From Tubiluchus corallicola (taxonomy: Eukaryota; Priapulida; Priapulimorpha; Priapulimorphida; Tubiluchidae): a stretch of 64,000 nt of DNA. Made by a program: the position numbers and the translations under genes. Position 1 is the first letter of the stretch. Each line of letters begins with the position of its first letter. This document shows, piece after piece, positions 19,156-31,246 of the stretch. Under the pieces are notes generated by a model. The model saw only the letters and a program-made list of their open reading frames with translations. It was not told the DNA's origin and did no database searches. The stretch spans positions 163,773 to 227,772 of the forward strand of contig JAQGDQ010000375.1 of NCBI GenBank assembly GCA_030141605.1, in the 5' to 3' direction.

Positions 19156-20554
19156 ATTCCTTGTTACACAATTGTATCGTAGACCTGTGTACTACTGTGT
19201 AATACCGTTTAATAGTTAAGCGGATTATTTTGTTTCGGGTATTTTTGGAGTAGCCATCAGACATTGTAATATCACAAAGCTGTTCAAGCAAAATTAGTTT
19301 TCATTATTAGCAATTTGATAGTTATTCATTTATTTTACTGTAGAATTTATGCATATTACATTGCAAATATAATATGTAATATTAGGAGTATATAGTCATT
19401 ATGGACGTACACTTTGCTATATAGTTGGCACATTACAGTCCAACATTTAAAAAAAGCAGTGATTTACCCTACTACCACTAGTTACATAAAGTCCGTCCAC
19501 ACGCGAGAGTGCCTACTAAGAAATCTGTAAACACCAGAATAACAAGTCTAGAAAAACTTTTCTGTCCCTCAAATTGCCGCGTGCTTCTACTTTCACAAGA
19601 AAAACAGTCACTATTAAGACATGTAAACAATCAACATTATTTAGGATGTGGAACAGAATCTTTCTGATGTCAAGATTTATGTAGAAGCAGGCTTTCAAAG
19701 CTAAAACACTTGCGCTGTGATAAGCATTGCTTGAAATTTATTCTTTTACCGATTGCAATTATGCAGTTGCATTCATGAAATAAAGGAAAGCTTAATTCGC
19801 CCACTGAAACTTTTAGAAAAGTGCCGTGATATCCAAATAGCTTGTGCGTCTTTAGGCTATTCGTCAGATATTAGTGCTTGAACCATCAACACAATTAAGA
19901 AATTCGCTTGCCAAAGGTATGGTACAACTCCTAAGCAGTTAATGAAGCCAGAGTAATGAAGTTGTCAGCTGATTTCCAGGGGAAAGCCATTAAGTAAGAC
20001 AAAAAGAATGGATGAGGGTGCAATGTAGATCAGTACTGTTGCAAAAAAAATCGCGCGCACCAATTATATGTGGGTCGTTTGGAACAATGCCACAAGGGAA
20101 TCACCATGAATATCTTGTTAGTATTAATTCTACTAGTATTACTGCTACTACTAACAATAATATGATGATGACGATGATGTTCGGACGACATTTAACCTCT
20201 TTTGAAGTCAACTGTGATGAGAAGCTGTTATATCTGTTAAATCATTTTTAATAAGATAGCACATCCTAATTACACTACATTTTTTAGCGTAAACGCGGTA
20301 TAAAAATCATAAAACATTCACAGTGTTTACAGTAAAAAGAACCTTTTACTTTGTTAATTATCCCGTTGGAAGAATATTAGCTATTTTACAGAAAGGCTTG
20401 CACATGCAGTCTGCTGTTTCTCATCCTAAATAATGTTGATTGTTTACAAGTCCTGATAATAACTGGTTTTTCTGCAATGGTGAAAACATGTGGTATTGAA
20501 ATATAAATTACTATTAGTACATATAACAAAAGCACTGAAGGTTTTTATTTTGGG

Positions 20555-20678
20555 ACGTATCCCTTGAAAGCCCTGCTCCCATGACAAACGTGTAGTCACT
20601 TGTGCAATGCCACACCCACGCCTACGATACGAAGTAGTCGAAAATCATGTTCCTGATAAGGAGGTTATTCGTGCGCTT
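20555..20678 (-). repeat. Isolated inverted copy of the 141-bp repeat
   Basis: The reverse complement carries the same landmarks in the same order as the 18.6-19.1 kb array: ATAACCTCCTTATCAG, a variant of ATTTTCGACC, TATCGTAGG, CATTG/CCACA, GACTAC and a GGGAGCAGGGCTTTCA end. It lies about 1.4 kb from the array in the opposite orientation. That suggests a dispersed unit rather than simple in-place slippage. Confidence 0.85.
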
Positions 20679-21069
20679 GGACTAAAATAGTTCACATTTG
20701 TACAATCATTCTGTGGTCATAATGAGTGTGTCAGTAGAGAATTATGCAACCGAAAACCTGTTTAGTAAATGGATTGGTGATTACCGAGAAAATTGCCCCG
20801 TGGCGATTTCCTCTGCCATGATATCCTCGGCTATTTCTTGTAATCAACGAAGATATTAAACGTCAGATGTGACTAAGTCACCTCTGCCAGTTCACTTTCT
20901 GGCCTGTGGTTTGACTAGTTTTCGGAGCCAACACAACTGCTTACATTAAGTAGCCAATGAGCTTACGAAACATTTGTAAAATATTCTTTTGTATGTTAAA
21001 TTGTTCTAATACCGTTTTTTCCTAAACACTACTCGTTAAATGGGCGATTTATAATCTACTGTGTTATAG

Positions 21070-21186
21070 GACGCCGCTTTGCAAGTGAATACATCACTAG
21101 AATCTGGATTTCAAGAAATGTCCAAATCAACTCCGAATTTATCAGAGTTCAGAAATCCTATCACAACTGCTGAAGCCATTGAACAG
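21070..21186 (+). CDS. Exon 5 of two-SH3-domain adaptor (Dlish-like)
   Basis: The acceptor GTTATAG ends at 21069 and the donor CAG|GTAACG follows 21186. The length is 117 bases, 39 codons, phase 0 at both ends. The encoded linker begins DAALQVNTSLESGF and includes KSTPNLSEFRNP, a KSxPNL-type pattern reminiscent of phospho-dependent 14-3-3-like sites. This reading of the motif is only a suggestion. Confidence 0.7.
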
Positions 21187-23121
21187 GTAACGATAATTAC
21201 TGTAGCTCAGTTTCTTGGTTATCAAGTTTGTGAAGAATGTAGAAACAATGCTTTAACCTAGATATTTTTTTAATTTGTAATTTGATTAAAGTTGGAATTC
21301 TATATGATCGAAGTCCGGAGATTTAGTAAAACATTTTCGCAGTCCTACATGTTATAAAGAAAATGGCAAAAGAAAGAAAAACGATTGCCATCCTACTTTG
21401 CCTGATGATGATTTAAAAGGCAAGTCCAAAATTTACAGCTATTGTCTTTTGGTTTTTTCATTAGCTAACACTAAATTACAGTTTATAAATAAAATTTATT
21501 TAATCGGAGTTACTTTTACATTATAGAGTAGTACATAACCTTTTGCCACGAGGGAACTAAAACAATAAACAGTAGTGCACACCATATTATAACATTAAAG
21601 TATTGCTGAAACAATAAATAATTTATAATACCCCCAATATTTAATGTGGAAGACTTGTGCTTGTCTCACCGCCTGAAATTTCTGGGGGGGGGGGGTTGAT
21701 TGAAGCAGCAACTGTCGAATTCAAGATTTTTTGTCGCGCTAGCTTCTCTTTTGAATGTTCATCAACAGCATGTTCTTGGATCATTTTAGCGTGTGCTGTA
21801 TCTTGCAGGATCATAGCTCCATGTGTAAAGCACACTTGAAATCTGGTGAATTTACAAACCATTTAGTTCGATTGAAGCGTTTTAAAATTGCTGCTCCGAG
21901 CATACAGCCAAGATTGTAAGCCTTCCGAGACATCCGAGGCTTCCACACCTAGTTCTGAAGGCAGACAAATTCTCAGTTGATTCACCTGTACTTCAATGTA
22001 ATAAATTGCCCTGAACTCCTGTTTCTCCCCTAGCATAAAAGTTGTATATTATATTATTTAAAATTAACATAAATATTAGGTTAAAATTTAATTTGAAGGA
22101 CAAGAAAAGGGGTATCTGAAGTAGGTTTCAGAAAAATCGCCTAGAAAAGTTATATTACTTTATAGCAATTTTATGCGTATATCGTATTCGCGTTGAAAGG
22201 ATTTTTTGCTTGTTTTCATTTTAAATGTCTCGCAATACTGGTCCGACCGCGCCATTACATGACGTCATAGACGTACAACGTAAATCAGGAGAAGAAAAGG
22301 AATGCTAAGCTTTCCATGCAAAGTTATATTACTTAGCATTTCGCTTACCTGCTTGAAAGGCTTATGTAACTAGAAAAGAAAATTATTAATATCACCAATT
22401 GGTAAAATGTCGTTGACTCACCTCCAGTCAATGCAGTGTGCACCACTCACTAATCAAAAAACGTATTTCGAATCTTATTGAGAAGATAACAAAAATTTAA
22501 AATTTTACTTAGTGACGAGTGTGCTACGAATGCTCTGGTTATTTTTTCAAACTTTGCTCAGTGTTATCTAAACTTGTTTCAAATTACTTTATCGTCAAAA
22601 TGGCTGCGTCTACCGGTCGTGGTGGGAGTTTAAATTTACATGTTTTATACAGCATTACTGCCGATGCAAGCTATGTATACAAAAAGGCAGTATGTAAGTG
22701 GTATAAAATTTCAAGACGAATTGTTTAAGTTTTATTTAAGTGGAGGTGTTTCTTGTGCTTTAAAATTAATTCATTTATTAAAACGAATTATTTAAAAAAT
22801 CACTTAAAATTAATATTAGGCTCTTATTCCTCACCACTCTTATTGCTGTCAATTTTAATTTAAATTCTGATATTTAGATACCTAAATAACATTGTAATGA
22901 ATAGTAAAAGTAACTATGAACGCCGTTTAGGTTCTGAGACTGTCTGTTGCAAACAAATTATTGTTTCTGTTGATACTTTCTTTAACTACTGGCTTTTGGA
23001 TTTATATCAGTTTTTATGTACAAGTTTTCATCATCCATATCAAAAACCTAAAGTTTTTAGAAGGACGCTACAATTATGGTGTATTACAAAATCGCTTGTC
23101 ATATTTTTGTTACATTTATAG
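21187..23121. other. Intron 5: no separate gene seen
   Basis: AT-rich spacer with a poly-G run near 21684-21696 and a TGACGTCA palindrome at 22260-22267. No exon, RNA gene or mobile element could be supported. Confidence 0.5.
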
Positions 23122-25644
23122 GTTCTTGACAAGTGTAACAGTAACAGAGTGGCCAACATGCCACTTCTAGTAATGCAGACGTACACTCCATCCACGAACT
23201 GGAGCGCATCTGATGAAGTGGAAATCCATGAAGGAACGATCGTCAATGCTCTTTACAAACACAAGCAATGGATATACGTGAAAACACCGAGCAATACGGA
23301 AGGCTTTGTTCCGTATTCTCACACCATTCCCCTCAGTCTTGTTATGGGCAAAGAACAGAGTAGTATCAGTCAGTGTTTGTCACGTGGTGGCTTGCTCAGA
23401 GCTAGCCAGTTTCAGAGATGTCGCAAAAACTATTTTAACCAAGCGCGTTGTGGCTCATTTGACACAATTTATGAGCAGGATCCGACAGAACGTGTTCAGA
23501 ATTTGGCCACTTCAACTCCATATCCACAATCAGGACTAGATTCAATGCAACACAATAATCAAAATAACAAAAGCCATCTGGAAAACTTTGATGTGTTTCG
23601 AAAACCAGTCGGAAGAGCACCAAGAGCAGTAAGAAAAACCTCTTCTGCCAAATGCCTACCAACACAGACATCAATATTGCCGCCTCCTATAAATAGAAAA
23701 GTGACAATGAACGCCTCCTCTCCATCTCTACTGTCAACAGAACAATGTAAACTCAGGAAAGACGTCAGCACACTTTTAAATGGTAGCGGTTGTAGTGAAA
23801 TTTGGAACTCAACAATGAATCATGACTCGGTACTTTATGTAGACAATGATAAACTAGTGCTCAAGAACACAGATATTTTGGATGATTCTGGACCACCTAA
23901 ACCGCCCAGGACTTTGCCAGACAAAGCGTGTGCCTCAGATATTGAAATTAAGGAGCATAATACGTGTTGGGGTCAAAGATGCAAGTCTTTGCCAAGATAT
24001 GTCAGTGCCGACAATATCAATGATGTCGTGCACAGAGGCAAACTCAACAGCCTTGGTCAACCAAAAACTCTGTCTCCTTCTCAACCTCCACAGTTTACTC
24101 AATCTGCAAGTAACATAATGTATGATTGCTACAACTGGAGTGAAAACACTAAACCAATTAGCAGAAATGAGATTAAAAAGCAAAGGTGTGTGTCAGTTGC
24201 AAACCGCTTTACTCCCAACAGTGCACAGGCTGTGAAGGATCTTTCCTCAAAATTAGCAAACAGCTTTTTCCTTCAGGATGTTAAGCAGGAACATCAGTTT
24301 ACAGAGAAACTACCACCAAGACCGGTTTCTACCAAACATGTCCAAAAATGCTGTAACACCAAAATAGGAGATATCAGTTCAAAAATGTCTCGTTCCCTCC
24401 AAAGTCTTAACCAGCTTACCCAGTCAACTAGTAAAAGAGGGTCTGTGGAATCATTAGCAGTTGCTTCAATGGAGGTGAAACAGTTTGCTAAAAAATCAGA
24501 AAATAAAACTGGTGATAAACAATCTGCACTTTCACGTTCACCGGCAACGAAAACTAACGATGTTCAGATAAGCAATGATAGTACCTTATCTACCACATGC
24601 AGTTTTACTGACGTTAGCTACACTCTTCAAGACATCTCTGCCATTTTAAGTGAAGTGAGTAGTATTAGTGAGTCGCATAGCAAAAACAGTAGCAATAAAA
24701 CAAAAACTGTCCCAGTTAGTAATTCATCGTCATTAGTTTCTGAGAATGAAACCAATATTTCAAAAAAGAGCAGCCAAGGTTTTCAAAAGCAATTGCATTC
24801 TTCATCAACAAACAAAGAAAGTGACCGGCATTTAACGCTTTCTGATACGTTAATTAGCTCAAATGGCACGTTAGATTCCATGGTAAATGGATCAAACTCT
24901 AGAAGTCGGTCTAGTGGTTCTTTTAAAAAATCACGACAGATGTTGATATTTGATGACCAAATGGTTCCTGAGCTTGTACCACATAGATCGCAGTTGTGTG
25001 AGCCGAATTTGGAGACGGACATTCACAGGGTGGTGGGTCCTGATTCGCTTCTTGATGAAGAAGTTTTGGAACTAAATGCTAGTAACAGCTTTAGTCCACA
25101 CTTAGAAAGAGATCGTGCTGTTGATACTAGTTTAGAAGTTGCTGAAGACATTGTGGACAATTTGTATGTAGATGAAATCAACAGTCCTTGTTGGAAGGTT
25201 TTCGATATACCTTATACAAATGAGCAAAACAAAAGTAATCTTTCACAAGGCAAGATTGAAGTAGAAAATGTCCATAATTGCAACTCTCCGGCAAAGGTTA
25301 CTTTAAAAGAGACAAAGTTTTTACAATCAAGCGCTGACTCAAGTAAAGCAACCGAACAGCCCAAAATGTTCACAAAGTTAACCAACGGTCCGATGCTGAC
25401 GATTTTGTACGATTTTGCCGGTGAAGAAGAAGATGATTTAGTTGTGAAAAGGGGAGAAACCGTCCAATTGCTCAATAATGATGATCAGCAATGGTTCTGG
25501 GTTGCTAAACACACTGGGGCTAGAAAGGCAGAGGGTTTCATTCCGGCAAGCTATTGTATCGTAGCTAAAAATCAAACTGGTGCAGGGAAGAAAAGTATGC
25601 CAGGCGAGTTACCACGTGACACATCCATTCAAACGTACTTATAG
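23122..25644 (+). CDS. Exon 6 (terminal) of two-SH3-domain adaptor (Dlish-like)
   Basis: This exon carries most of the protein. The acceptor TTTATAG ends at 23121, phase 0, followed by 840 codons and TAG. With the five upstream exons the protein is about 1038 residues. The first SH3 domain lies at about residues 210-268, with a VMQTYTP start, a WIYV core and an EGFVPYSH end. A long Ser/Asn/Thr-rich disordered region follows, containing proline-rich SH3-ligand-like motifs (PPKPPRTLP, PPRPVS). The second SH3 domain is at about 955-1014, with an ILYDF start, an acidic RT loop GEEEDD, QWFWV and EGFIPASY. SH3 adaptors bind PxxP ligands, so self-association is possible. The two-SH3 layout and N-terminus resemble Dlish-type Fat/Dachs pathway adaptors, but no homology search was done. 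Confidence 0.85.
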   Translation, partial: VLDKCNSNRVANMPLLVMQTYTPSTNWSASDEVEIHEGTIVNALYKHKQWIYVKTPSNTEGFVPYSHTIPLSLVMGKEQSSISQCLSRGGLLRASQFQRCRKNYFNQARCGSFDTIYEQDPTERVQNLATSTPYPQSGLDSMQHNNQNNKSHLENFDVFRKPVGRAPRAVRKTSSAKCLPTQTSILPPPINRKVTMNASSPSLLSTEQCKLRKDVSTLLNGSGCSEIWNSTMNHDSVLYVDNDKLVLKNTDILDDSGPPKPPRTLPDKACASDIEIKEHNTCWGQRCKSLPRYVSADNINDVVHRGKLNSLGQPKTLSPSQPPQFTQSASNIMYDCYNWSENTKPISRNEIKKQRCVSVANRFTPNSAQAVKDLSSKLANSFFLQDVKQEHQFTEKLPPRPVSTKHVQKCCNTKIGDISSKMSRSLQSLNQLTQSTSKRGSVESLAVASMEVKQFAKKSENKTGDKQSALSRSPATKTNDVQISNDSTLSTTCSFTDVSYTLQDISAILSEVSSISESHSKNSSNKTKTVPVSNSSSLVSENETNISKKSSQGFQKQLHSSSTNKESDRHLTLSDTLISSNGTLDSMVNGSNSRSRSSGSFKKSRQMLIFDDQMVPELVPHRSQLCEPNLETDIHRVVGPDSLLDEEVLELNASNSFSPHLERDRAVDTSLEVAEDIVDNLYVDEINSPCWKVFDIPYTNEQNKSNLSQGKIEVENVHNCNSPAKVTLKETKFLQSSADSSKATEQPKMFTKLTNGPMLTILYDFAGEEEDDLVVKRGETVQLLNNDDQQWFWVAKHTGARKAEGFIPASYCIVAKNQTGAGKKSMPGELPRDTSIQTYL

Positions 25645-25728
25645 ATTTTGCTGCTAGATTTATTGATTTTTATTTGTGAGAGATGTTTGTTCTGATGTGC
25701 TTCCTTAACGAATGAATAACCTTATTCT

Positions 25729-25734
25729 AATAAA
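25729..25734 (+). terminator. Poly(A) signal of the SH3 gene
   Basis: A canonical AATAAA lies 84 bases downstream of the stop codon. It is the first such hexamer after the coding end. Confidence 0.7.
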
Positions 25735-26794
25735 ATGATTTGTAGAAGCCAAGTTTATTTCGTCAATAACGAAAATTAAATCACAAAATAATATTAATTT
25801 TTTAACGAATTAATTAATAATAGCGAATGAATTTTTGCTATACTCGCTGAGAGGTTTTGTATCAGAAAATTTGTTACTATTGGGTTCCTTCTTCACATTT
25901 ATTTTGCGATATGTAAGATTTTCTGTGTTTTTCCCAATTACAAATACGACGTAAACCTATAATCATTTTGTTGCGAGCACAAAATAATAGACACCAACGT
26001 AAATAATTTGAGATAGTATTCCAATGTAAATAATTATGTCCTTTGTAATAGTGAAATTAAATTAATTTATTGGAAGTTAATTTAGTAATAATTCAGTTCG
26101 ATATTATTATTGATTAATAATTTTATATTTGTACATAAACATAGAACAATAAATCGTAGTTAGTTTTTCAAAGTTCATTGTTATTGCGTGAGACTTCGAT
26201 GGCGGTGTTGTTGTTTTTTTGCTGCTGGGTCACAATCTGATAAGTCTTCTTCCGTTGGATGGCGCAGGTGGTATATTCATGGATCATGTACGCATACAAC
26301 TATGTAACAGCCATTGCCGTCTTACCGGAGAGGTGAAAAGCGTGTCCACTGTCAAGAATTATAATGTCACTAGCTGTTAACTGCCCAGAAACTGCTAAAA
26401 CATGCAAATGAAATACTGATATATTTGTTTTATTACTATAATTTTTTCCACATTTTACCAACTAGTTTTTAAAATTTCTGAAAAGCTAATTTCTGTGAAA
26501 TGAGGGCATTTCTACTGGCACTTACTGTCAGCCCTCATAGTTATGCTGTAGTAACTGCAAAAACAACATGAGTATTCTGTTGTTTTTCCTAAAAAATCAT
26601 ACATCCTAGTAGTAACGCACAAAACTGGTGATTTATTTGCGAAAATTCCTGATACTTCCAGACTATCTGGGCGAAAACCGTTAGTGTGACTGATGTGTAC
26701 TTTAGTTTTGTCATAATGTACAATGTGGAACATATATATATGGGAGGAATTGGTGCTTTGATTGAGTAAACTGGAGAGCTTGGGCGCAGATATA
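25735..26794. other. Intergenic spacer between convergent genes
   Basis: AT-rich DNA between the + strand SH3 gene and the - strand NIT gene, which end facing each other. A TTTATT (minus-strand AATAAA) near 26632 could serve the NIT gene. I see nothing else. Confidence 0.5.
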
Positions 26795-27288
26795 CTAAGT
26801 ATTGTTTTGCATGGGTGGAAAGAAACTACCAGCCATAGACTTTGTGGCCATCACCATTAAACTACGCATTTTAATCTTCAGTGGTTTATCGAGTACTGCT
26901 TTCAACATTAAGCAAGCAGTAACCCACATGAGAAGAGAAATAATAATGGCGACTATACAACCAGCTGTGTCTCGAGCATATTTGTTTGACTCAGTTTTTA
27001 GTTCCTGTTGTGCACCAAGGTCAATTTTATCCGCCATCGTTCTCAGCAACTTTAGGTAGCGATCCATAAAGCCTGTCCACTTGTTTGCTTGAGGCAGATT
27101 TGGAAGGGCTGCTCTGTTTTCTACCGGTAACTTTTCCATGCGGACAAGGTTTTTATAATGGTTTGAATCCAAGTATTTAAAGTATAAGTCGTCCGTGTCG
27201 CTGGTGATTTCTGTTAGAGCACTCACGTAGGCTGCACCTAGAGTGTCACTTCTCACGTAGAGACTGTGCTGGTCTGGGGGTAAAATAC
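26795..27288 (-). CDS. NIT-domain membrane protein A, exon 2 (C-terminal half)
   Basis: A minus-strand acceptor (TTTTTCAG) precedes 27288. The first two bases complete a Gly codon with exon 1, and 163 codons and a stop follow. This part supplies the second half of the NIT-type helical sensor, starting ILPPDQHSLY, with a helical region up to about residue 315 of the 373-residue protein. A strong membrane segment (VAIIISLLMWVTACLML) lies at about residues 320-338. The remaining basic tail of about 35 residues has no catalytic domain. In metazoan NIT receptors known to me a cyclase or kinase-like region normally follows the membrane segment. Here the frame simply ends. Confidence 0.75.
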
Positions 27289-28594
27289 CTGAAAAATTAA
27301 CGAAAATGCTGACATCAGTAATTATTGTATACCTATACCTACTTATACAAGAAATAAATGACAAAATGTGCAAGTGACTTTAAAACGGGACCACACCAAC
27401 AGCATCATTCTTATGAAAATAATGGTTTTTGGTGAAGGAACGCTATACTCAAGTAATCAACCACAAGTTATGAACTATAACACGAGGAAGTACATCAAAG
27501 CAGAACAGAACATCTGAGTTACTTATTTCCAGCCGTGGGACAGCATCTAGCTAAAAATTAGCTTCTAATATTCTTTAGTTTACTGACAGGCGCGCTGCAT
27601 ACGTTTTGTTGTAATGATAATGAAGAGCAAGAAGGCGTCTCTCAAATTGCAAACTTCTTTACTTAGGTCACCGAGTGGTACAGCGGGGCTTCATATGATA
27701 AGCGCTGACGCTAAGACTGGTAACATTGCAGATATAACTGATCTATTGCAAAAAATACGAGATCCAGAGATACACTAACTACATTGCTAAGTCTAACACA
27801 GGCTTACTAACTGACATTTACTAAATAACTATGTTAACAGTCTAACACAGGCTTACTAACTGACTCACTGATTAGCTTTTATAATGTTGCCCGGGTAAAG
27901 GTTTCTTATTCTTGCAAAAACAGCGCGTTCTGTCAGTATCAAAACTAAATTCCAAGTTTTACATTTCATGTAACTTACGTAGTCCTGACGAAAAGCTCTA
28001 TTGTATAAATAACTAAAGCAAAAAGCTTGTATTTTCAGAGAAGCATTAGTGTGGCACATTCGGTTAGAAAAGCAGGTCGGTAGCACATGTTATTGAGTTT
28101 CGTTATAGTAACACGTTATGCTATGAGCATTTTGTTTTGCTAAATCAGAATTTAAAGCGTATTTAATGAAACCATTGCTAGTTTTTTTAAACTGTTAAAT
28201 ATATACACTGAAAACGCAAAAGAAGCATGCGCCGAGCAATAGATGTTATCTATACCTTAGTGCCTGGGGCAAATAAATTCTTCTGCGAATAGCAGTTTGA
28301 AAATGGAGTCGAGCAGCCTTTCTGCGACCTTCACTACTTAGCAATTCTGCCTGGGGAGCTAACTCCGTTGATTTAACCGGTTTATTTTAATCTCGTTAAA
28401 TGTCGTAGTTGCAACCAGTCTCAACAGAATGTGTCAAGTGAACAACTCAAAATCAAAGTAGAAACTGTTAATCAAAGCTTTCTATGGATCTTGAACAGTA
28501 AAGTGGGAGTTTTAACTTAAATCGGGAAAACGGTGACTTATTCAACTAAATTTCATTAGATAATATGACCAGGTTTATAAGACATTATACCTAC
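27289..28594. other. Intron of NIT gene A
   Basis: A 1.3-kb intron. A direct repeat of about 25 bases (TCTAACACAGGCTTACTAAC and flanks) occurs at about 27792 and 27842. No other feature is visible. Confidence 0.6.
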
Positions 28595-29222
28595 CTTTAG
28601 CAAAGTATATAGTACCCATAGACTTTTTCAGGGATGTCCATTCTATACCTTCAGTGATAATCTGATGTGAGACGAGGAACATCCAAGATGTGGACATACC
28701 AATGCTTCGTAGGTAAAGAGTTAACCAGTCCAACAAGACTGTGTTAATTTCAGTATAAAAATATACTTGTTCCATCTGACTTGATGTAGATCGCAAGTTC
28801 TTCCGGTTCTCTTTTATCAACGCCAACAAAGAATTTTGGCTTCGAAAGTCGCCTGTTCCTCTAGTCCATGTTGCAAAGCTCACATTTTCGAAAGCACCAT
28901 CGGTATTTCTATATTCCTCGGACAGCTTTGCTAAAACGGCCCCAATTGTTGCATTGTTAGTGTCAAATTTCGTGTCTCTTTGTACACTGGACAGGGTCAG
29001 ATACTCCAGCGTTCGGTCTCTTTCCTCCTGAATGACGGTCATGAGGTGGGTTAATGGTCTGAGAGAAGCAAATGTGTCTGCTAAGTTATTGATTTCTCGA
29101 ACCATGCTAGCATTTTTTCCGATTTTCGTCGCACCTTGTGCAATGACGATTAGAACAGGTACAAAGCTCACAACAGCTGCTACTAGTGGCAGCCATAACT
29201 TGACGGGTCTTTCTGATGACAT
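28595..29222 (-). CDS. NIT-domain membrane protein A, exon 1 (N-terminal half)
   Basis: ATG at 29222 opens a frame with an N-terminal membrane segment (residues about 9-30, LWLPLVAAVVSFVPVLIVIA). The first half of a NIT-type four-helix sensor follows, including the family's LQ-E-ER-like motif seen here as VIQEERDRTLEYL, and an RGTGDFR turn. The donor AAAG|GTAGGT after 28595 leaves phase 1, which joins exon 2 through a Gly codon. NIT domains bind nitrate or nitrite in bacteria, and in animals they occur on receptor guanylate cyclases. Topology predicts an extracellular sensor held by two membrane helices. The ligand is unknown. Confidence 0.75.
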
Positions 29223-30533
29223 TTTAAAACAAAGTAGTAATATAACAATACAACAGACTGTTCAGAAAATTCCTGAGCACTAGAAACACTTGGTATTAGC
29301 GTTGAGCTTTTAGATACTGTGCATCGTAAACTTTGGGTTTTAACCAGTTGTGACAGTAAAAGATGGAAGTTGGAGCCGCCTGGGGGCAACAAATATCAAG
29401 ACATTCTGCGTCTTTCCCTATGCCATCAGTCAACCAGCAGGGTCACAAAGTGACACTACTGCGTAAAAGCAAATTTAATATACTTAGTATTAATAAGCAC
29501 TTAATAGCAAAGTCTTACCCAAACTTAAACTGTAAGTCAAAACAATCTACTCTTTTAAATATTGAAAGGAAACATTTTTTTCAAAAATCACTTATCTGAA
29601 AGAATTATTACCACACAAACACAATTTCGCGTTCGCGCCACTAGTTCTTCGCTGTTGCTTGGATTTCGCCATTCGCTAGTTAAAAGGCACTAGCGCCTGC
29701 ATTTTCAGAAACACATTGCACAAAAAACAGGTGCTGCACCTCTCAGATCAGATGCGTTAGTTAGTGATAAACTACACACGTTCGACAGCTTTTGCGTGAG
29801 CCAAGCGGTAATTTTGAAATTTGAATTTTTACCTTAAAACTTGCTTGTTTTAGTATAATACACTAAATATCTTACAGTTATGTTAACTTAAGATTATGTT
29901 AGTGTGTGATGTCATAATTAGTTGGGCTCGCCCGCCGTTAATTAAGATTCTAATCTATTATTTAATTATCAGAAACCCTTTCGCAGTATTATTGATGTTA
30001 AAATATAAAGTTTTACCGTACTTGAAAATGGAGTAGTAGATGAAAAATCATCCTGTCTTCCTTTAAATCTAATCTACAATTGAATTAAAGTAAATGATAT
30101 AATATTTAACAATGTTAAATAAAATTATTGACAAAACGTTTTTACATACAATCGATATATGATTTTATAGTAAGGTACAAAATTTTTATATATTTGTAAG
30201 AAAATAACAGAGCCTGTAGTTTATTTGATTTATTTATTGTAGAATTATTAGTAACGTGTAATAATCTCTAGTCCCAGGAGGTCCTTGAAACAAGAAAACA
30301 TTGTCAGAAGCATACATGCCCAGATCTCAATACTGACTTGTATACTATAATGCATAGTGCTGGTGTGCATGCTTTAGGCAGCGCATAACTGCTGATCCAT
30401 GCAAAAGTGGTCACAACCTTTGCTGTTTCTTGGTATTTCTTCAGGCATTTTTTTCTTTGTTAAAATCGTTTTTATGTTGTACTGTATACGGTAATGAATC
30501 TGATAAGCCGTCACCGCACCGCATCAACTACGG
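29223..30533. other. Spacer between NIT genes A and B
   Basis: This should contain the promoter of gene A and the 3' UTR of gene B (both on the minus strand). No ORF of recognisable family. I cannot place regulatory elements. Confidence 0.5.
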
Positions 30534-31246
30534 TCAACAAATTGGCGTTTCTTGTTGCTGTTGCTCGCCTGTTGGTGATTCTGACTTTTCTTGTTGCTGT
30601 TGCTCGCCTGTCGGTGATTCTGACTTTTCTTGTTGCTGTTGCTCGCCTGTTGGTGATTCTGACTTTTTAATTTCGCTCCCTTCGGCGCAATTGGATAGAT
30701 CGATTATGTTAATTGGACTCTCACGGCGTTCACTGTCCCGGCGTTCTTTTATGCATTCTAAAGATGTATTCCGCTTGGGTGCCGCCTTGGTGTAAACTGA
30801 TACGGACCTAATTGCTGTAGCCATCATGCACCGCATCTGCGATTTGTACACACCTTTAGAAATATCAGACAACACCATGGCTGATATTATCCACAATATT
30901 ACACAGATTATGATAGCAGCAATACCACCCGCCACGCGGGTGGATAACGTGTTCACTAACTCTAACATGTCGTTAGTTATCTCCTTTTCTAGCATCGCTA
31001 TTGCTTTTTTACCGGTGTAGATGTACATTTTACCGAGTTTAACCCACTTGTTAGCAACTGTTATTTTATTCTCTCCAGATGGTCTTCTAGTGTGGTGTTC
31101 CTCTAGTTGTCTTTCTGCTTCTTGCAGTTCTGCTAGTGCTCCTCTGAGCTCATCCGTAGATGGACTCTTGTACCTGGGAACATCAGCGTAATTTCTGAGA
31201 TTTATTTTATTTAAAAACAGTCGATATTCCTCTGATGTTAATCTGC
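30534..31246 (-). CDS. NIT-domain membrane protein B, exon 2 (C-terminal half)
   Basis: The acceptor (TTTTTTCTAG) ends just before 31246. Two bases complete the split Gly codon, and 236 codons and a stop follow. The segment begins RLTSEEYRLF, includes a charged helical stretch, and has a membrane segment (GGIAAIIICVILWIISAMVL) at about residues 312-332 of a 444-residue protein. The cytosolic tail of about 110 residues is Ser/Glu-rich and ends with three perfect 13-residue repeats (KSESPTGEQQQQE). As in neighbour A there is no cyclase domain. The tail is longer than that of A and has several SP/SxE phosphorylation-like sites. Confidence 0.75.
30549..30665. repeat. Three 39-bp in-frame direct repeats in NIT gene B
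   Basis: Three adjacent 39-base units, nearly identical at the DNA level (one visible T/C difference in the middle unit). They encode the 13-residue KSESPTGEQQQQE repeat at the protein's C-terminus. Low divergence implies recent expansion. Confidence 0.95.

Noticed and set aside
23040-25475. Several 70-87-residue minus-strand ORFs across the last SH3-gene exon
   Set aside because: They are antisense shadows of an 840-codon exon that has two clear SH3 domains.
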